Assembly (NCBI GenBank): GCA_947623455.1
Contig: OX392535.1
Span: forward strand, 42,122,688-42,186,687
Length of the DNA: 64,000 bases
Reading direction: 5' to 3'
Source of the DNA: Mimachlamys varia
Taxonomy: Eukaryota; Mollusca; Bivalvia; Pectinida; Pectinidae
Shown: positions 11,016 to 21,905 of the stretch, one piece after another
How the letters are laid out: each line of letters opens with the position of its first letter
Numbering within the stretch: position 1 is the stretch's first letter
Notes under the pieces: generated by a model
Told to the model about the DNA's origin: nothing
The model's database searches: none
What the model saw: the letters and a program-made list of their open reading frames with translations, nothing else
Position numbers and translations under genes: made by a program

Positions 11016-12440
11016 GTACATTTAGATCGTGAACCGTTAACTCTCTCTTGTTGGTTTTAAATACACCGCCATAGACATTTTTAACCAGTACGACAGCAGT
11101 AAGATCGACATATACAAAGCAGCATGATGATGTTTGCATTGAAAGCTAATTATTTGTAATATTGTTAAGTATAAGACATTTTCCCCAGTTGTCTTTTATA
11201 TACTAGTATATAGTATCTGGCCTAAAGCAATGTCGCACCTGGTAGTTCCCTGTAGAATTTAGTACATTCCACTGATTTCGTTAAAAACGAATATGCAATA
11301 GCAGTGTGTCCGAATTTAATCAACTACATTTGCTAAATACCAGAACTAAGTACAGTTTTCTAAACATATTTCTGGGTTCAATTGCATTCAATACACTACG
11401 TTGCAGAGCTGTTTGAATATGCGACGTATTTGTGATGTCACCATTTCTATGAAATTGACATTGCCTGGGGAGATGCTCAGTTCGCAGATTTCATTTCGTC
11501 TTTTAACACCCCAATAACATGAACTAGATCTGCACTAAAATACATGATACATCATTTTATATCCCGACACTTCCAAGAAGTTACGAAAATTATCATTATT
11601 TAAAATTAAAGTTTTTTTTAGATTTTTATTTTTACATCATACGAAGCGGTGTTTTTCCAGATTATGTGACAGCACCAGTTTCAATCCCGATCTACTGTAA
11701 GGAACATTTAACAGAATGTACCTGTCGTTATATGATTCATCAACCTAATTCATGGATATTGACCTTTTATTTAGCATAGGACCCACATACACTTAGCTTA
11801 CCGGCACCAGTGTTAAAATTAAATATACGATCTTTTATGCGCCTTAATCTTCTCCCATACAAAAGCCTCTATGTTGACTAGAGATTCACAAGTCACTACA
11901 CTAAATATTGACAGGACCGGTTACAAAGGCAATCACTTCAAAATAATGTATAAATAAACATTAAATTGAAATTTCAAAATATGCCGGGCATTGTTGCAAC
12001 GTACAATACCAAACATGGGGCCGATTCAGACGAAATCTCTTCAAATACCGCCCCATGGGTTATAATGACGGGTATTTAAGTTTTTTTCGGTTCGATAACT
12101 CCTCGAAATTAACATATTGACAATATTCCGAGGAAATTTCCTTTGCTTAAATTTCTGTTATAAATCAAATTTAATATATTGAAATTAATTATATACAAAT
12201 ATCTGTGCTTTATGGCTAGCTTTATATCATAATATACATATATTATATTTGTTTGTGCGAACGAGACTTTTTCTTAAATAACCTTCGCCCTGGCGCCTTA
12301 AATCTATATAAAAAACACAGATTTGTGTATAAACATTACTGAAAACTACAGAAACAAATTTATTCAGAAAGTAAATCTTTAATATAGATATATATATATA
12401 TATAACCATGTGAAAAAAGTTTGTTTCCATATGTAGGTAA
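11016..12440. other. Noncoding stretch with a short TA microsatellite
   Basis: AT-rich sequence with no gene. A TATA run lies at about 12387-12403. A box-B-like AGTTTCAATCCCGATC near 11677 is too degraded to annotate. Confidence 0.4.
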
Positions 12441-12602
12441 TTAAATAGATAAAATAAATAAAAAACAAGACGGCCGACTTCCAAACGCTCCTCGGAGCTC
12501 TTCAGGAACGTTTCATTTCTTCAGGAAAGCTGAAGAGCTCAAACGAGGGTGAAAGCCTTGGAAGTCGGTCGTCTTGTTTTCGTTTATTTTATCTATATAT
12601 CC
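12441..12602. mobile_element. Foldback (MITE-like) element with ribozyme-like arms
   Basis: Two arms of about 45 bp are inverted: 12441-12485 (ending GACGGCCGACTTCCAA) and 12558-12602 (starting TTGGAAGTCGGTCGTC). Inside them a second inversion pairs GAGCTCTTCAG at 12495-12505 with CTGAAGAGCTC at 12530-12540. On the right arm the order CTGAAGA (12530-12536), GCTC/GAG and GAAA (12551-12554) resembles a hammerhead core; on the left arm, minus strand, CTGAAGA is followed by a perfect GCTCC/GGAGC stem but then GTTT instead of GAAA. Both look like decayed ribozyme cores in opposite orientation. No coding capacity; a non-autonomous element or inverted dimer of a retroelement terminus is the likely origin. 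Confidence 0.6.
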
Positions 12603-12702
12603 ATGTATTCATAAGTACAATTTATAATATATTTCGGTCGTCTTGTTTTCGTTTATTTTATCTATATATCCATGCATTCATAAGTACAATTTATAATATA
12701 TT
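12565..12702. repeat. 69-bp tandem duplication, 2 copies
   Basis: The segment beginning TCGGTCGTCTTGTTTTCG at 12565 recurs at 12634 with about one change in 69 bases. It overlaps the right arm of the foldback element, so the element's flank was duplicated after insertion; the near identity says this was recent. Confidence 0.9.
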
Positions 12703-14330
12703 TCAGTCCTTTTTTATGTCCAATTAAAGAGAATTAAGCAAAATAAGGTTTTGCCATTATGAAAAATACAGTTGATTATTAAAAAAAAATAAGTGCAAAA
12801 GAAATTCGTTTCAACATACAACAAATTCCCTTCAAATAATTTCCCATGTTGCATTGTAATTGTATCTTTTTTGTGCCTCTAGTGCAACTGTTAACAATTT
12901 CAAAGAGATTATTTGAACCGAAGCGAAGGCGTACATAAGTCCTTAAATCCGATTTCAAAAATCGATAAAATTCAATTTTCTTTAAATCGCTATTATACGG
13001 ATTCGATCGGGAAGTCAATTTTAACAATACGGAGTAACAAGCGTGCATTAGATAGAATTATATTCAAAAACTAATCTGACAAACCCCTAATTAAGTGTTT
13101 CCACGTGTTTATTTCATCTGATATTTGAGGTTATATACAACTGCTTAATCTGGTGTAACTTGGTTGATTTCTACCATTAACGAAGAAGAAAATTCTGGCG
13201 CATCAAATTTATTGATAATTCAATTTTACAAACATTTTATGAACTACAAACATCAATTCAATCTATCTCTTCCATTGAATAAAGGTAATATTAAACACTT
13301 TGATACAGACGAATGCCTGTAAGCAATGGATCGGCTTGGCGTTTATTTATTCTCGTTTTAGACGAGAACAAAACGAGACTTATAATCTGGACGTTCAATA
13401 TTCATTTTGTTTGACATGTGGGCCGAATAAACATTAATTCAGCCAATGACATACTTTCCCCAAAAAATACTCATATTGCATTTTAATTGTGTTACAGGTC
13501 ATTCTGTGATTAAATTGCATGGCGAGCTAAGATGGCGACTTCATTAAACATTATGATGAATTTGCCTCATTCAAGGCGGGAATAAGACGGAAAACTGCTA
13601 GTAAATCTTTCAAATCAAATGAGTGTTTCCTGTATTTCAGTTTTGTTCTATAACACGATTCTTTGCCATAACTTCAATATGCAGAAGATTTATTTGCCTG
13701 GGTTTTAACTTCATATTGTTTGAGAATAATGTGACATTTAAGTGAATCTCAATATAACGAGGTACTTTATATCCAGCAGAAAATTTCCCACAACTATCAA
13801 AATATTTTATTCCAGCTTTGGACATCTAAGCTAATAGTATACATTTTTTTAATAAAAGTGATGGGTTGAGATTAAATAAACCAAACTGTGAAGAAACCGA
13901 TGCATTAGTTTTCCAACTGACTACAATGTGCAATATAATGATACAACCATCGGGTATATACGACTACGCACTTCGGAGTTTTAAGAAAAAGCCAAACTCT
14001 GCATTTTTGCAGCTGAGAATCTACCGTTTTGATAGTATAGACGTTTTTGTATCCCAATGCACGATATAATGAGATGATGCACCAGGACTGTGGGTGTAGA
14101 ATCTAGGGTATTGGGTCATGTCCTCTGAGAAGACGACATCACAAAGACGGAAATAGATCTGTAACATCCGTTACAATAGCTTTTGTTTCCTTTACCGCCA
14201 TTTTACTGCAGCTTTATAGCCCCCCCCCTGCCTCTCCTGGCACACGTAATGTTTTCCCATTGTCTAACGCTTGGCCCTGTACACGGCCTTATTGTGTTGA
14301 CATGTCGTTAAGACCACATTGTATACATAA
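12703..14330. other. Noncoding stretch, nothing recognised
   Basis: AT-rich sequence. At 13532 a 17-codon frame starts with a good ATG context (AAGATGGCG), too short to call. No elements recognised; a C-homopolymer lies at 14220-14228. Confidence 0.4.
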
Positions 14331-14332
14331 AA

Positions 14333-14343
14333 TACATATAAAT
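14333..14343 (+). promoter_or_regulatory. TATA-like box before the 14402 ORF
   Basis: ACATATAAATT lies about 60 bp upstream of the ATG at 14402, a spacing that would leave a 5' UTR of roughly 30 nt. TATA-like words are frequent in this AT-rich DNA, so this is supportive only. Confidence 0.2.
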
Positions 14344-14401
14344 TGGATTTAACGTAAATTCTCACTATTCTGTTTCATCGGTTTTCTTGAAGTCAACAGA
14401 C

Positions 14402-14542
14402 ATGGCCCTATGTTTAAACTCATTCGTCGTACATGTAGCAATTTGTTTTTTTCTCATCGTCTGCCAGTATGTGTTTTCGTCACGTGGTCCCTGTTGTCAA
14501 ATACATACATCGGTTATTTTCGTCTCATGGTCAATGGGATAG
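14402..14542 (+). CDS. Small ORF with signal-peptide-like start, 46 aa
   Basis: The ATG has a good context (purine at -3, G at +4). The first part, MALCLNSFVV followed by HVAICFFLIVCQ, is a classical hydrophobic leader, with a plausible cleavage after VFSS. The short remainder carries a CC pair and ends in SWSMG before TAG. It could be a small secreted peptide or the first exon of a secreted or membrane protein. The ATG also follows an acceptor-like TTGAAGTCAACAG, so it may instead be an exon starting at 14400. No homologue recognised; the length does not exceed chance expectation, and the hydrophobic leader could simply reflect T-richness. Confidence 0.27.
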   Translation: MALCLNSFVVHVAICFFLIVCQYVFSSRGPCCQIHTSVIFVSWSMG

Positions 14543-15100
14543 CTTTTAAGAATTATGTACGAAACATCGCAAGACTATGAATTACCACTCGAAGATGTTT
14601 AGAAGTCCCGAAAGACTTCTAGTCACACATGATAAGTACCGCCGGTTGTATTGTAGATGACTATTTCACACGTATTTGTCTGGTCTTATGTGTTTACGTG
14701 CCGAATGATTACCGTAAATATTGTACATGAAGGCGACAATATTTTACGCAGGCAAAGAAGAAGATTCATTTGCGTAAATGACAAATACAAACGTCTGTTG
14801 TGTGAAATCGAAAGATATTCAGCTATATGACGCCATCAACTATATATTGATTATATATATACAACTCTCTTACGGATCTCCGCTTGGAATTGTTTTTAAA
14901 AAACTGGTTTATGGTTTTGTTGACGCTACGATATTTTCGAATTTTTCTATCTATAAAAGGAAATAACACAGCCTCCCCGTTCCGTAATAATTGAAAACGT
15001 TATACTGTACCACGCAGAATTTCCTGTATCTAGTTATCAAGGAGGGATACGTTAATAATCGTCTTAAGAGATAGACATCAAAGGCAGCATCAGCGTCAAA
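14543..15100. other. Noncoding stretch
   Basis: AT-rich unique sequence. A fragment near 14905-14945 (GTTTATGGTTTTGTTGACGC) resembles one end of the GTTCCGG repeat family on the minus strand, but is too short to annotate separately. Confidence 0.35.
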
Positions 15101-15103
15101 TAT

Positions 15104-15571
15104 CACCGGTGTCAGACCGGAACAGTGGGCCACTGCTTTCATCAGCACAAAATAGCACCGGTGTAAGACCAAAACAGTTGACCACTCTTTTCATCAGCAC
15201 CAAACAGCACCGGTGTAAGGCCAGAACAGTGGGCCACTGTTTTCATCAGCACCAAACAGCAACGGTGTCAGACCGGAACATTGGCCCACTGTTTTCATCA
15301 GCACCAAACAGCACCGGTGTCAGACCGGAACATTGGCCCACTGTTTTCATCAGCACCAAACAGCACCGGTGTCAGACCGGAACATTGGCCCACTGTTTTC
15401 ATCAGCACCAAACAGCAACGGTGTCAAAACGGAACAATGGGCCACTGTTTTCATCAGCACCAAACAGCACCAGTGTAAGACTGAAACAGTTGACCACTGT
15501 TTTCATCAGCATCAAACAGCACCGGTGTCAGACCGGAACAGTGGGCCACTGTTTTCATCAGATTCAAGCAG
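15104..15571. repeat. 52-bp minisatellite, 9 copies
   Basis: Units begin CACCGGTGTCAGACCGG at 15104 and recur every 52 bp (15156, 15208 and so on to 15520) with no indels and a few substitutions. Each unit has two dyads: the palindrome CACCGGTG and, in several copies, AACAGTG-GGC-CACTGTT. Because 52 is not a multiple of 3, successive units are read in three frames, yet all three plus frames stay largely free of stops, giving a 157-codon frame (15109-15582) and two shorter ones. The predicted peptides are repetitive (STKQHRCQ, FHQHQTA, SSAPNSTGV) and I treat them as by-products unless transcripts say otherwise. Confidence 0.95.
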
Positions 15572-15579
15572 AATTGAAA

Positions 15580-16890
15580 TAAATGATATTTCGCAGGTTT
15601 TGTGTACGTACGCAGCTGCATTACCAAAAGCACATTAGTATTAAATGACTACTCATCATACCTACTTAAACGTAAATAACACATCACGGATTTTAACTCA
15701 TACTCAGTCTGAGCTACAGACACATAGCTACAGCTGGTGGTACACAATAACTACTTTTATTCAAACCGACAACTTCAACTTGTATCCGGTTACAAAAAAA
15801 AAGACAAATTGTTGCCAATCATTTACATGCTTCTCTCAATATGTTCCTTTGGGTTAAGCGATTGATATTTGTTCTCTAAATATGCGTTGACTTCTTATAT
15901 GTTTTTATACTGCTGTCAAGTGTTTACTTCGGAGTTTGTTTGCATCAACAAGCAAAATCTGAATGAATGCTTCATTCCTCCGAATTTAGAATGATCTGTT
16001 GTCAAATTGATATTTCTTTTTATCCATGTTTGCTTCATTGTGTTGCATAAGGTAATGATCTTGAATTCAAGTTAAAATCTTACTTGCAATTTCAGCTTAT
16101 TTAAGTTGATATATCGCGATCTCTGTTTAAAATAATGAATGGAATCAGAGAATATATCCCAATGTCTACTATAACACTTATTCCTACAGGAGAAAGATTT
16201 GTAATGACGACAAGTGTAAAAATTGTAAGCACACGAAGTAATGTCAGGAAACTCACAGTTAGAACTAGAAATCTTGTAAACACATTCAAATAAAAATATA
16301 TTGAATGAAAATTGGGTCTAAGTGCAACTCTGCAGTATACCGGTTAATGATCAATGCTGAAATCAATGGCATACATGGAAGTCCCTCAGAAAGCATTCTT
16401 AAATATCCATCTGATGTTTTGTCATTCTAACAACTTTGTTTCAAAATTTCTCCTGTGTATTTTCACACGTTACAAGCCAATATAAGGAGTGTCTCTCGTT
16501 TTCAAGACTCTGTCATTCATTGGATGCTACGACTAAAGTAGGTTCTTGTTCCCCACAGACGTAATACAGCTTAACAATGTCTCCTTGCGCCTCCAGGTTT
16601 GTGTGAATGTTTTGGAGTTTGTTTTACTGTTTATGTCAGCGCTTAATCAATTCAAATGGCTCCCTAATTAAAGACAGTTGTTTAGTTCGAAATTGGGCTT
16701 TGTGAATTGACAAAATGTAGCATGTTTATACCTTTTCTGATGCCTTCCTTAAAATAAAGACGGATATATTTAATATGTTCATATGTATGCCTTCTTTATA
16801 TGATTTAAAATAGGTACTTCAATTTTCGCTTTGAGGACGTGACATTTACATGGACGTGACAAAGATTAACATGACACGTGTCGTCGATGA
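15580..16890. other. Noncoding stretch with one weak exon candidate
   Basis: AT-rich. At 16559 a strong acceptor (TTGTTCCCCACAG) opens a 37-codon frame to TAA at 16671, with sequence VIQLNNVSLRLQ then a hydrophobic run. It accepts phase 1 but nothing else supports it. Otherwise no feature. Confidence 0.3.
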
Positions 16891-16894
16891 AGCC

Positions 16895-16990
16895 GTCGAT
16901 GTCGTCGGGATACCTGGTCTGGAACTCTTGCACTTTTTAAGAGTATCCGTGTACACTTGTCCTTTATTCATATTTTGTCCATATATATAA
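16895..16990 (-). repeat. GTTCCGG dispersed repeat, fragment
   Basis: On the minus strand this matches the 3' part of the family best seen at 41215: the CTCTTGCACTTTTTAAGAG and ATACCTGGTCTGG words correspond to the family's GTACAAGAGAATAAG and ACCAGGTGT segments. Diverged and truncated. Confidence 0.45.
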
Positions 16991-17264
16991 TTTACTTTAT
17001 TGTGAGTTCGGATTCTGGTTTTGTTCCGTCATTTAGAAACACAAAATTAACATGGTGACAAGTGAATATCACAGTGAAATTGAAGCATACTCAAAATCGT
17101 TCGAACTATTGTTTATTCCTTCTATAATCTACAAGTACATGCACATCATACACAGTCCACGATTTCATGTGAGTTCCTAAACATAACAACCGTTCTTAGG
17201 TCTTCAACTCAAACACCCCGGAAATCAAGGCTTGCAGAAATGTTAAGCATTGTCCTTTGTACAG

Positions 17265-17606
17265 TTATTGGACCTACCGATACGATGGTTCTGTAACGAT
17301 CATCGTGTACTTCTACTTCCTCCTATAGTACGGCATCATCCCCACTCTTCTTGTCACTCTGTAGACTTTCTCTTACACTGGCGACACGTTAGATCGATAG
17401 CAGAAAGGCTTACCCCGTTCCAAATATCCATTATGTATTTTAACACAGAACAGTTTACACGTCGGCTGCGATACTCGAGTATGTTTGTTCTGGTTCATTA
17501 TTACTCTAGATCTGTCAGTGACTGCTACCCCTATCTTCTCACACACATTCACATAACAACAACAATTTGTTTTTCTTATCGTGAAAAACTCCAACAGAAC
17601 AAATGA
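17265..17606 (+). CDS. Open frame of 113 codons behind a good acceptor, unknown
   Basis: ATTGTCCTTTGTACAG is a strong acceptor directly before 17265; the frame LLDLPIRWFCNDHR runs open to TGA at 17606. The composition is unusual (His, Arg and Leu rich, with HSSCHSVDFLLHW), and another frame from the same acceptor (YWTYRYDGSVTIIVYF) looks at least as natural but stops after 20 codons. A frame this long is expected once or so by chance in 64 kb. Kept as a possible terminal exon only. Confidence 0.13.
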   Translation, partial: LLDLPIRWFCNDHRVLLLPPIVRHHPHSSCHSVDFLLHWRHVRSIAERLTPFQISIMYFNTEQFTRRLRYSSMFVLVHYYSRSVSDCYPYLLTHIHITTTICFSYREKLQQNK

Positions 17607-17904
17607 GTTTTGGTAACAACCGTTATATGTATGACAAATTACAAAACAAGTTTGAACACAGCCCTGATACTGCTTGTGTTAACATATATACTAGCTACGA
17701 TTTATATTGGTAGGCCGACTGCACATAAGATATGTTTTCACATAATCTGAGCGGAAAAGCATACCATGATGGTATGTACCAATATGGAAGAAATACATAA
17801 CGCATTTGCAACAATATTGGTAATATAACAAAACGAATACCAATATGATTAAGCAAGGGTGACGTAACACACACATATGCTGCACGTCTTTAATCTAGTA
17901 ATAG

Positions 17905-18030
17905 ATACAGTATGCCGAAAAAATGAATTAAACTGTATCATACAGCTGTTTCGTCCTCCTAGGACTCTTCAGTGATGCTAGGGGCCAAAAGGTAGGAATC
18001 CAAAATTTCTAAACTAATGTGAAAGCAGAA
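17905..18030 (-). ncRNA. Hammerhead-ribozyme-like repeat, copy B
   Basis: On the minus strand the core is intact: CTGAAGA (plus 17966-17972), stem II GTCC-TAGGA-GGAC (17953-17965) and GAAA (17949-17952). The stem III hairpin follows: CTGTA-TGA-TACAG, with a bulge and a C-T mismatch near its base. The stem-I side reads CCCCTAGCATCA, and upstream lies TTAGAAATTTTGGATTCC, homologous to the arm of copy A. After the stem III region the sequence TTTAATTCATT is shared with copy C. Stem I pairing is not convincing from one copy, so catalytic ability is uncertain. Confidence 0.6.
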
Positions 18031-19120
18031 GGGTCAGTTGCGTAAAACCCCTTTAATTTATGAATTAAGAAGTAAAATTAAACTAGTTCTGTATAATTTC
18101 AAATCGTGTACTACGAATATGAGTATATTAAGTTAACAATGCCAGATATTGATTATTAGAATTCTGATTACACTTTCTCTTTAAAACGAAAACATGCTTG
18201 CAGCATACGTTCTTATTGTGTTAAAGAGAAATTTATTGAAAATATATTCGATCTCAACGGTATCCTTAAGCAAAGACATAAAACCTCTCCGACAATGCCG
18301 AGATTTCTCCATTTAGCGATAAGCTGCACCACTTTGAAAATTAATTTTGTAGGCAGCATTGATAATCTATGACTTGCCAAAAGGTGTTCCGAACGTAAGA
18401 TTCATGATTGGACTATCAATAGCCGATTAACTCCGTTCTACTTCCGTTATAAAAATAGTCACAGCAGTATCAATTCAATCGCTTCCTGTTTCGAGATAAA
18501 ACAAGCACGTTTCGTCAGTGGAGTTGCTCTGGAATCAATATTCACCCGGGCCATGCAAATGTTAAGCCTCTTATCAGACGGCATTGCTTAAACAGAATTT
18601 GATTCTGCAAAGCAGCTTCCTGTAGACAGAAGTTTGACAACAGGAAGACAAGTGACAAACCGGATATTTCGATGTCTATCCGTGATCAAAACCAAGACAA
18701 ATTAATTTAACTAACTTCCCCAACTGAAGGTCATTTGTCGAGTTTTGGCGGGAACGTACGTTGTTACTCAATAAAAAGTAATACCAGTACTTTGTTTTGA
18801 TAATTGTGTTCTTATCAAGCATGCAAAAATCTGAAAACCTAATATCGATTTCTTAAATTCTAACAGAAATGTAACACAGTGTTCAATACTATTGAAATGA
18901 CACTTAGAAAATACTGCAAAGTTTTCTTCTTCTTTTTTAATTTTCTTTCGTGATATTTCGTAAAGAATTTGAAAAGAAGCATCGACTGGTCTCTACGGTT
19001 ATAGCCTTCAAGAGCGTTGTTTGTATTGTTAGGATAACAGATATGATCATTTAAGGACGTGTCAGGTTGGAGTGATAGAACTAAGACGACATATCGTGGA
19101 ATGGGGGCGGGGGGTGAGGG
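18031..19120. other. Noncoding stretch, nothing recognised
   Basis: AT-rich unique sequence; no exon with both splice sites, no element. CACTGACGAAACG (minus, about 18515-18527) recalls a hammerhead core with stem II missing and was rejected. Confidence 0.4.
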
Positions 19121-19124
19121 AGGC

Positions 19125-19215
19125 ACCTACATGTGGCAAGTAACCAATGGCTGCCCAGCATATAGGCCTCGAACCCGCGCCCTTGTTGTGGAGAGCTAGG
19201 AATCATAGATGTTCT
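19125..19215 (-). mobile_element. tRNA-derived SINE fragment
   Basis: On the minus strand a box B, GCGGGTTCGAGGCC, occurs at about 19170-19184, in GC-rich sequence typical of SINE bodies (CAGCCATTGGTTACTTGCC follows). Box A is not recognisable, so only a fragment remains. Confidence 0.4.
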
Positions 19216-19705
19216 TTATTGAACGTTCTTCTTAGGTTGATGAAAACCAAGTATTGACTACAATAAAAAAAAATATCAATTTATCGACGAAACCAAGCAG
19301 TACTGTTTTATTATTCTTTGCTGCACGCAAGAGGTCAATATGTTTTACAAGAAATAAAACTAGGATAATTATAGTAATACTAGTGCTTTACATCAATTAT
19401 TTGTATTGGGATTTGGTAATATTTCCAACAGCTTTTCAGCTCGGGTTATTTGCACTGGAATGTCGTACACTATGAGGTACAGGCAGTAGTCATTATGGAG
19501 TACAGTTCCCTATTGTGTGATATGAGCCCTAGCAACACGCAGCTTGTTCCAAAAAGGCCGAAATGGACAAATTAATTAGGGAAATGTTCCTACATTTGTC
19601 TAAAATCAATTAAATGAAACATTATCACCATTAAGGGAATCAAACAGAATCTTCACTCATGTCTCAAAAGCATGTAGTAGGCCTATATAAACCATAACAT
19701 GGCGC

Positions 19706-19999
19706 ATGAATATACCCAAATCGAATTACGGTTACTATGGCACACTTCCAAATGACGATTATCGAGCTTTTAAATTCATTATAATGTCAGTGAATTTCAC
19801 ATCAGTCACTGTAGTCTGCACGCACACCAGGTACGTCGTTGATGAAGACCTGAATACAACTGCAATGTGTGGTTCTTTTATGTGCATGATATACCCAAAT
19901 CTGAGCATTGATCGCGACTCGGATGGAAGAAATATGGGACTGAATACTTACTACTCGAACCCCCAGTTGAGTAATTGCACACGATATAGTACGGTATAG
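19706..19999 (+). CDS. Open frame of 97 codons, possible extracellular exon, unknown
   Basis: Starts at ATG (MNIPKSNYGYYGTLPNDDYR) and ends TAG. It carries several N-glycosylation-type sites (NFT, NTT, NLS, NCT) and five cysteines, and reads more like protein than most frames here. A donor-like CACCAG|GTACGTC inside (about 19832) could end an exon. A TATATAAA word lies just upstream at 19683. Length alone is not significant and no family was recognised. Confidence 0.17.
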   Translation: MNIPKSNYGYYGTLPNDDYRAFKFIIMSVNFTSVTVVCTHTRYVVDEDLNTTAMCGSFMCMIYPNLSIDRDSDGRNMGLNTYYSNPQLSNCTRYSTV

Positions 20000-21540
20000 A
20001 GGAAATTGCCTTTATCTATCTTCATTTCATCACAATGTTCAAGGTCTATCCTGTGTAGTATTCCTTAATTCATTTGTATACCACGCGATACATTAAGTTA
20101 ACCTTACTTTCACACGCAATATCATGTACAACAGACCCTGCTGAACCTCATATTAGGTTAATATAAATAGTGATTTATTCTGTAAGAAGGTAATCTCCAA
20201 ATAACCTGTTTTCCCTATAGAAACGATTCCATATCAAATATAATGTCTAGGTGTCTAATAAAGACGCTCAGTCATGTTCTATGATGTCTTAGCTCTTGTT
20301 CACTGAGCACTATGCAGTCACAGTCTATCGCTTAGCATTAGGGTGAATATGTGGTTAAATGGACCTATGAAAACAACTGATATTGACCGAGATAAAGTCG
20401 AGGTCTTAAAATTCAAGTACAATAGAGGATAACAGTTCTTCAATGTTATAATAAATGCTAAATGATGTTTTCAAGTTAGGAGGACGAAAGTGAGAAAATG
20501 GTCGAGGAACATGGTGACGTTACAATTCAACTGATGGTACCAAGTGGTGGAAATTGACCAACTGATTCTAAAACTACTAACAACTATCAACGAGTCTTGT
20601 GATTGCTTTGTTATAGTTGTTCGTTCAAGGATAAGGAGGAAATACTCTCGCTGTATAACGGGTTTTTTTCTAAATTGATTTAAGATAAATTTTCTTACAT
20701 ATTTCTTTTGCAGAAAAACAAAATGTATTAAATATTCTTTAAAACAAACACCACAATAGATGATACCAAGCATAGAGGAAAATTGATAAAGTTGAGGAAA
20801 AATACTAGCTCAATAGGTCGAGTAGAGGACCTGCAATTGTGACTTGAACCTATCAAGAGAGAAACACATTTTCTAAAGGAAACTATCACGACCTTGAATA
20901 ATACAACTGCAAAGGAACTGACCTTGTAGATACATGTAAAAGTCGATTAAAAAATAGTTGTTGATCACATTCTTCCTGAAAACCTTGTTTAAATTGTTGC
21001 GTGCATGTAATGTTGACACGAAGAAAAATAAGTTCCCGATGTGTTCTTTTATAGCATCACTGCATGTGAAGAAATGGAAAACCGCCTCTGATATTGGAGA
21101 ATTTTAGAAATGTCCTTATAGTTTATCGATACAAATCAGTCCAGAAACAACGACTAAGTAAGTCATAAATATATTTTCCAATAAACAATTGTTGTAGATA
21201 ATAAAATACCTATTAGACATGATAAATTAACAGCAATTTCGGTTTGTCATGTGTCGAAAGTTCATTTTAACTTTTTTTAGTCAGGATTCAATGTCTATAA
21301 ATACGATTCCATTTTACCAAGTATCTGGCAATGTCGCCTTTCTTTGTTTCATTGTATTTGTAATTCTTCATTTGTAAATCATGAATAAAACGTAATCTCT
21401 TCCTGGGTGTCAGGCAAGATAGCACAATATTACCGCGATAACCATAAACTATATTTAGATTAACGCCATAGCCGATGTATTGACACAGCTAACGGGCATA
21501 AAGGCAAAACACTTTACAGCCAAATAAAACACGTGTTACA
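20000..21540. other. Noncoding stretch, nothing recognised
   Basis: AT-rich unique sequence on both strands; frames present are short and without splice support. Confidence 0.45.
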
Positions 21541-21586
21541 TATAATATATCTAAGGTGCACATTATAATATATCTAAGGTGCAAAT
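21541..21586. repeat. 23-bp tandem duplication, 2 copies
   Basis: TATAATATATCTAAGGTGCA is repeated at 21541 and 21564 with the same spacer, a simple two-copy duplication. Confidence 0.9.
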
Positions 21587-21734
21587 GAGAAATTATCATA
21601 CAATAGTGTTTAAGAATGTCCCAACAGAAAAATACTATGTTAGTATGCCTACTTGTTGTGATTGAGAATGGTGCCTAAGTTACTTGATTTTTAGACCTTG
21701 ACATTTACTTTATTTAATTTACTTGGCGTGTGCT

Positions 21735-21905
21735 TCCAATGAAGTAGGAGACTCTTACTGTGCCGGAGCACCTTGGTTTGATCTCTTGTACTTGTTCAAG
21801 GAATTCCGTGTAATCTCCCCACCCCCCACCCTTTTAACCGATTTGGAGTTCTCATTATGGCTTTGATGACGCTTTGGTGCTCTTTGAAGTTTTCTACAAA
21901 AATTT
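21735..21905 (-). repeat. GTTCCGG dispersed repeat, copy
   Basis: In reverse orientation: GTGCCGGAGCACCTTGGTTTG, TCTCTTGTACTTGTTCAAGG, TTTTAACCGATTTGGAGTTC and CATTATGGCTTTGATGACGC match the reversed landmarks of the 41215 and 50565 copies in the same order. A C-rich insertion (CCCCACCCCCCACCC) interrupts the middle. No coding capacity seen. Confidence 0.65.

Noticed and set aside
11640..11715. tRNA-like element with box B AGTTTCAATCCCGATC
   Set aside because: No box A at proper distance and a poor box B; too degraded to annotate.
15109..15582. 157-codon repetitive protein
   Set aside because: All three frames are open because of unit composition; no start context, splice site or transcript evidence singles out one frame.
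16559..16671. Terminal exon after the strong acceptor TTGTTCCCCACAG
   Set aside because: 37 codons, hydrophobic and unremarkable, no poly(A) signal close by; kept only as a note in the stretch entry.
18510..18530. Extra hammerhead core (minus strand CACTGACGAAACG)
   Set aside because: CTGACGA runs directly into AAAC with no stem II, so it cannot fold as a hammerhead.
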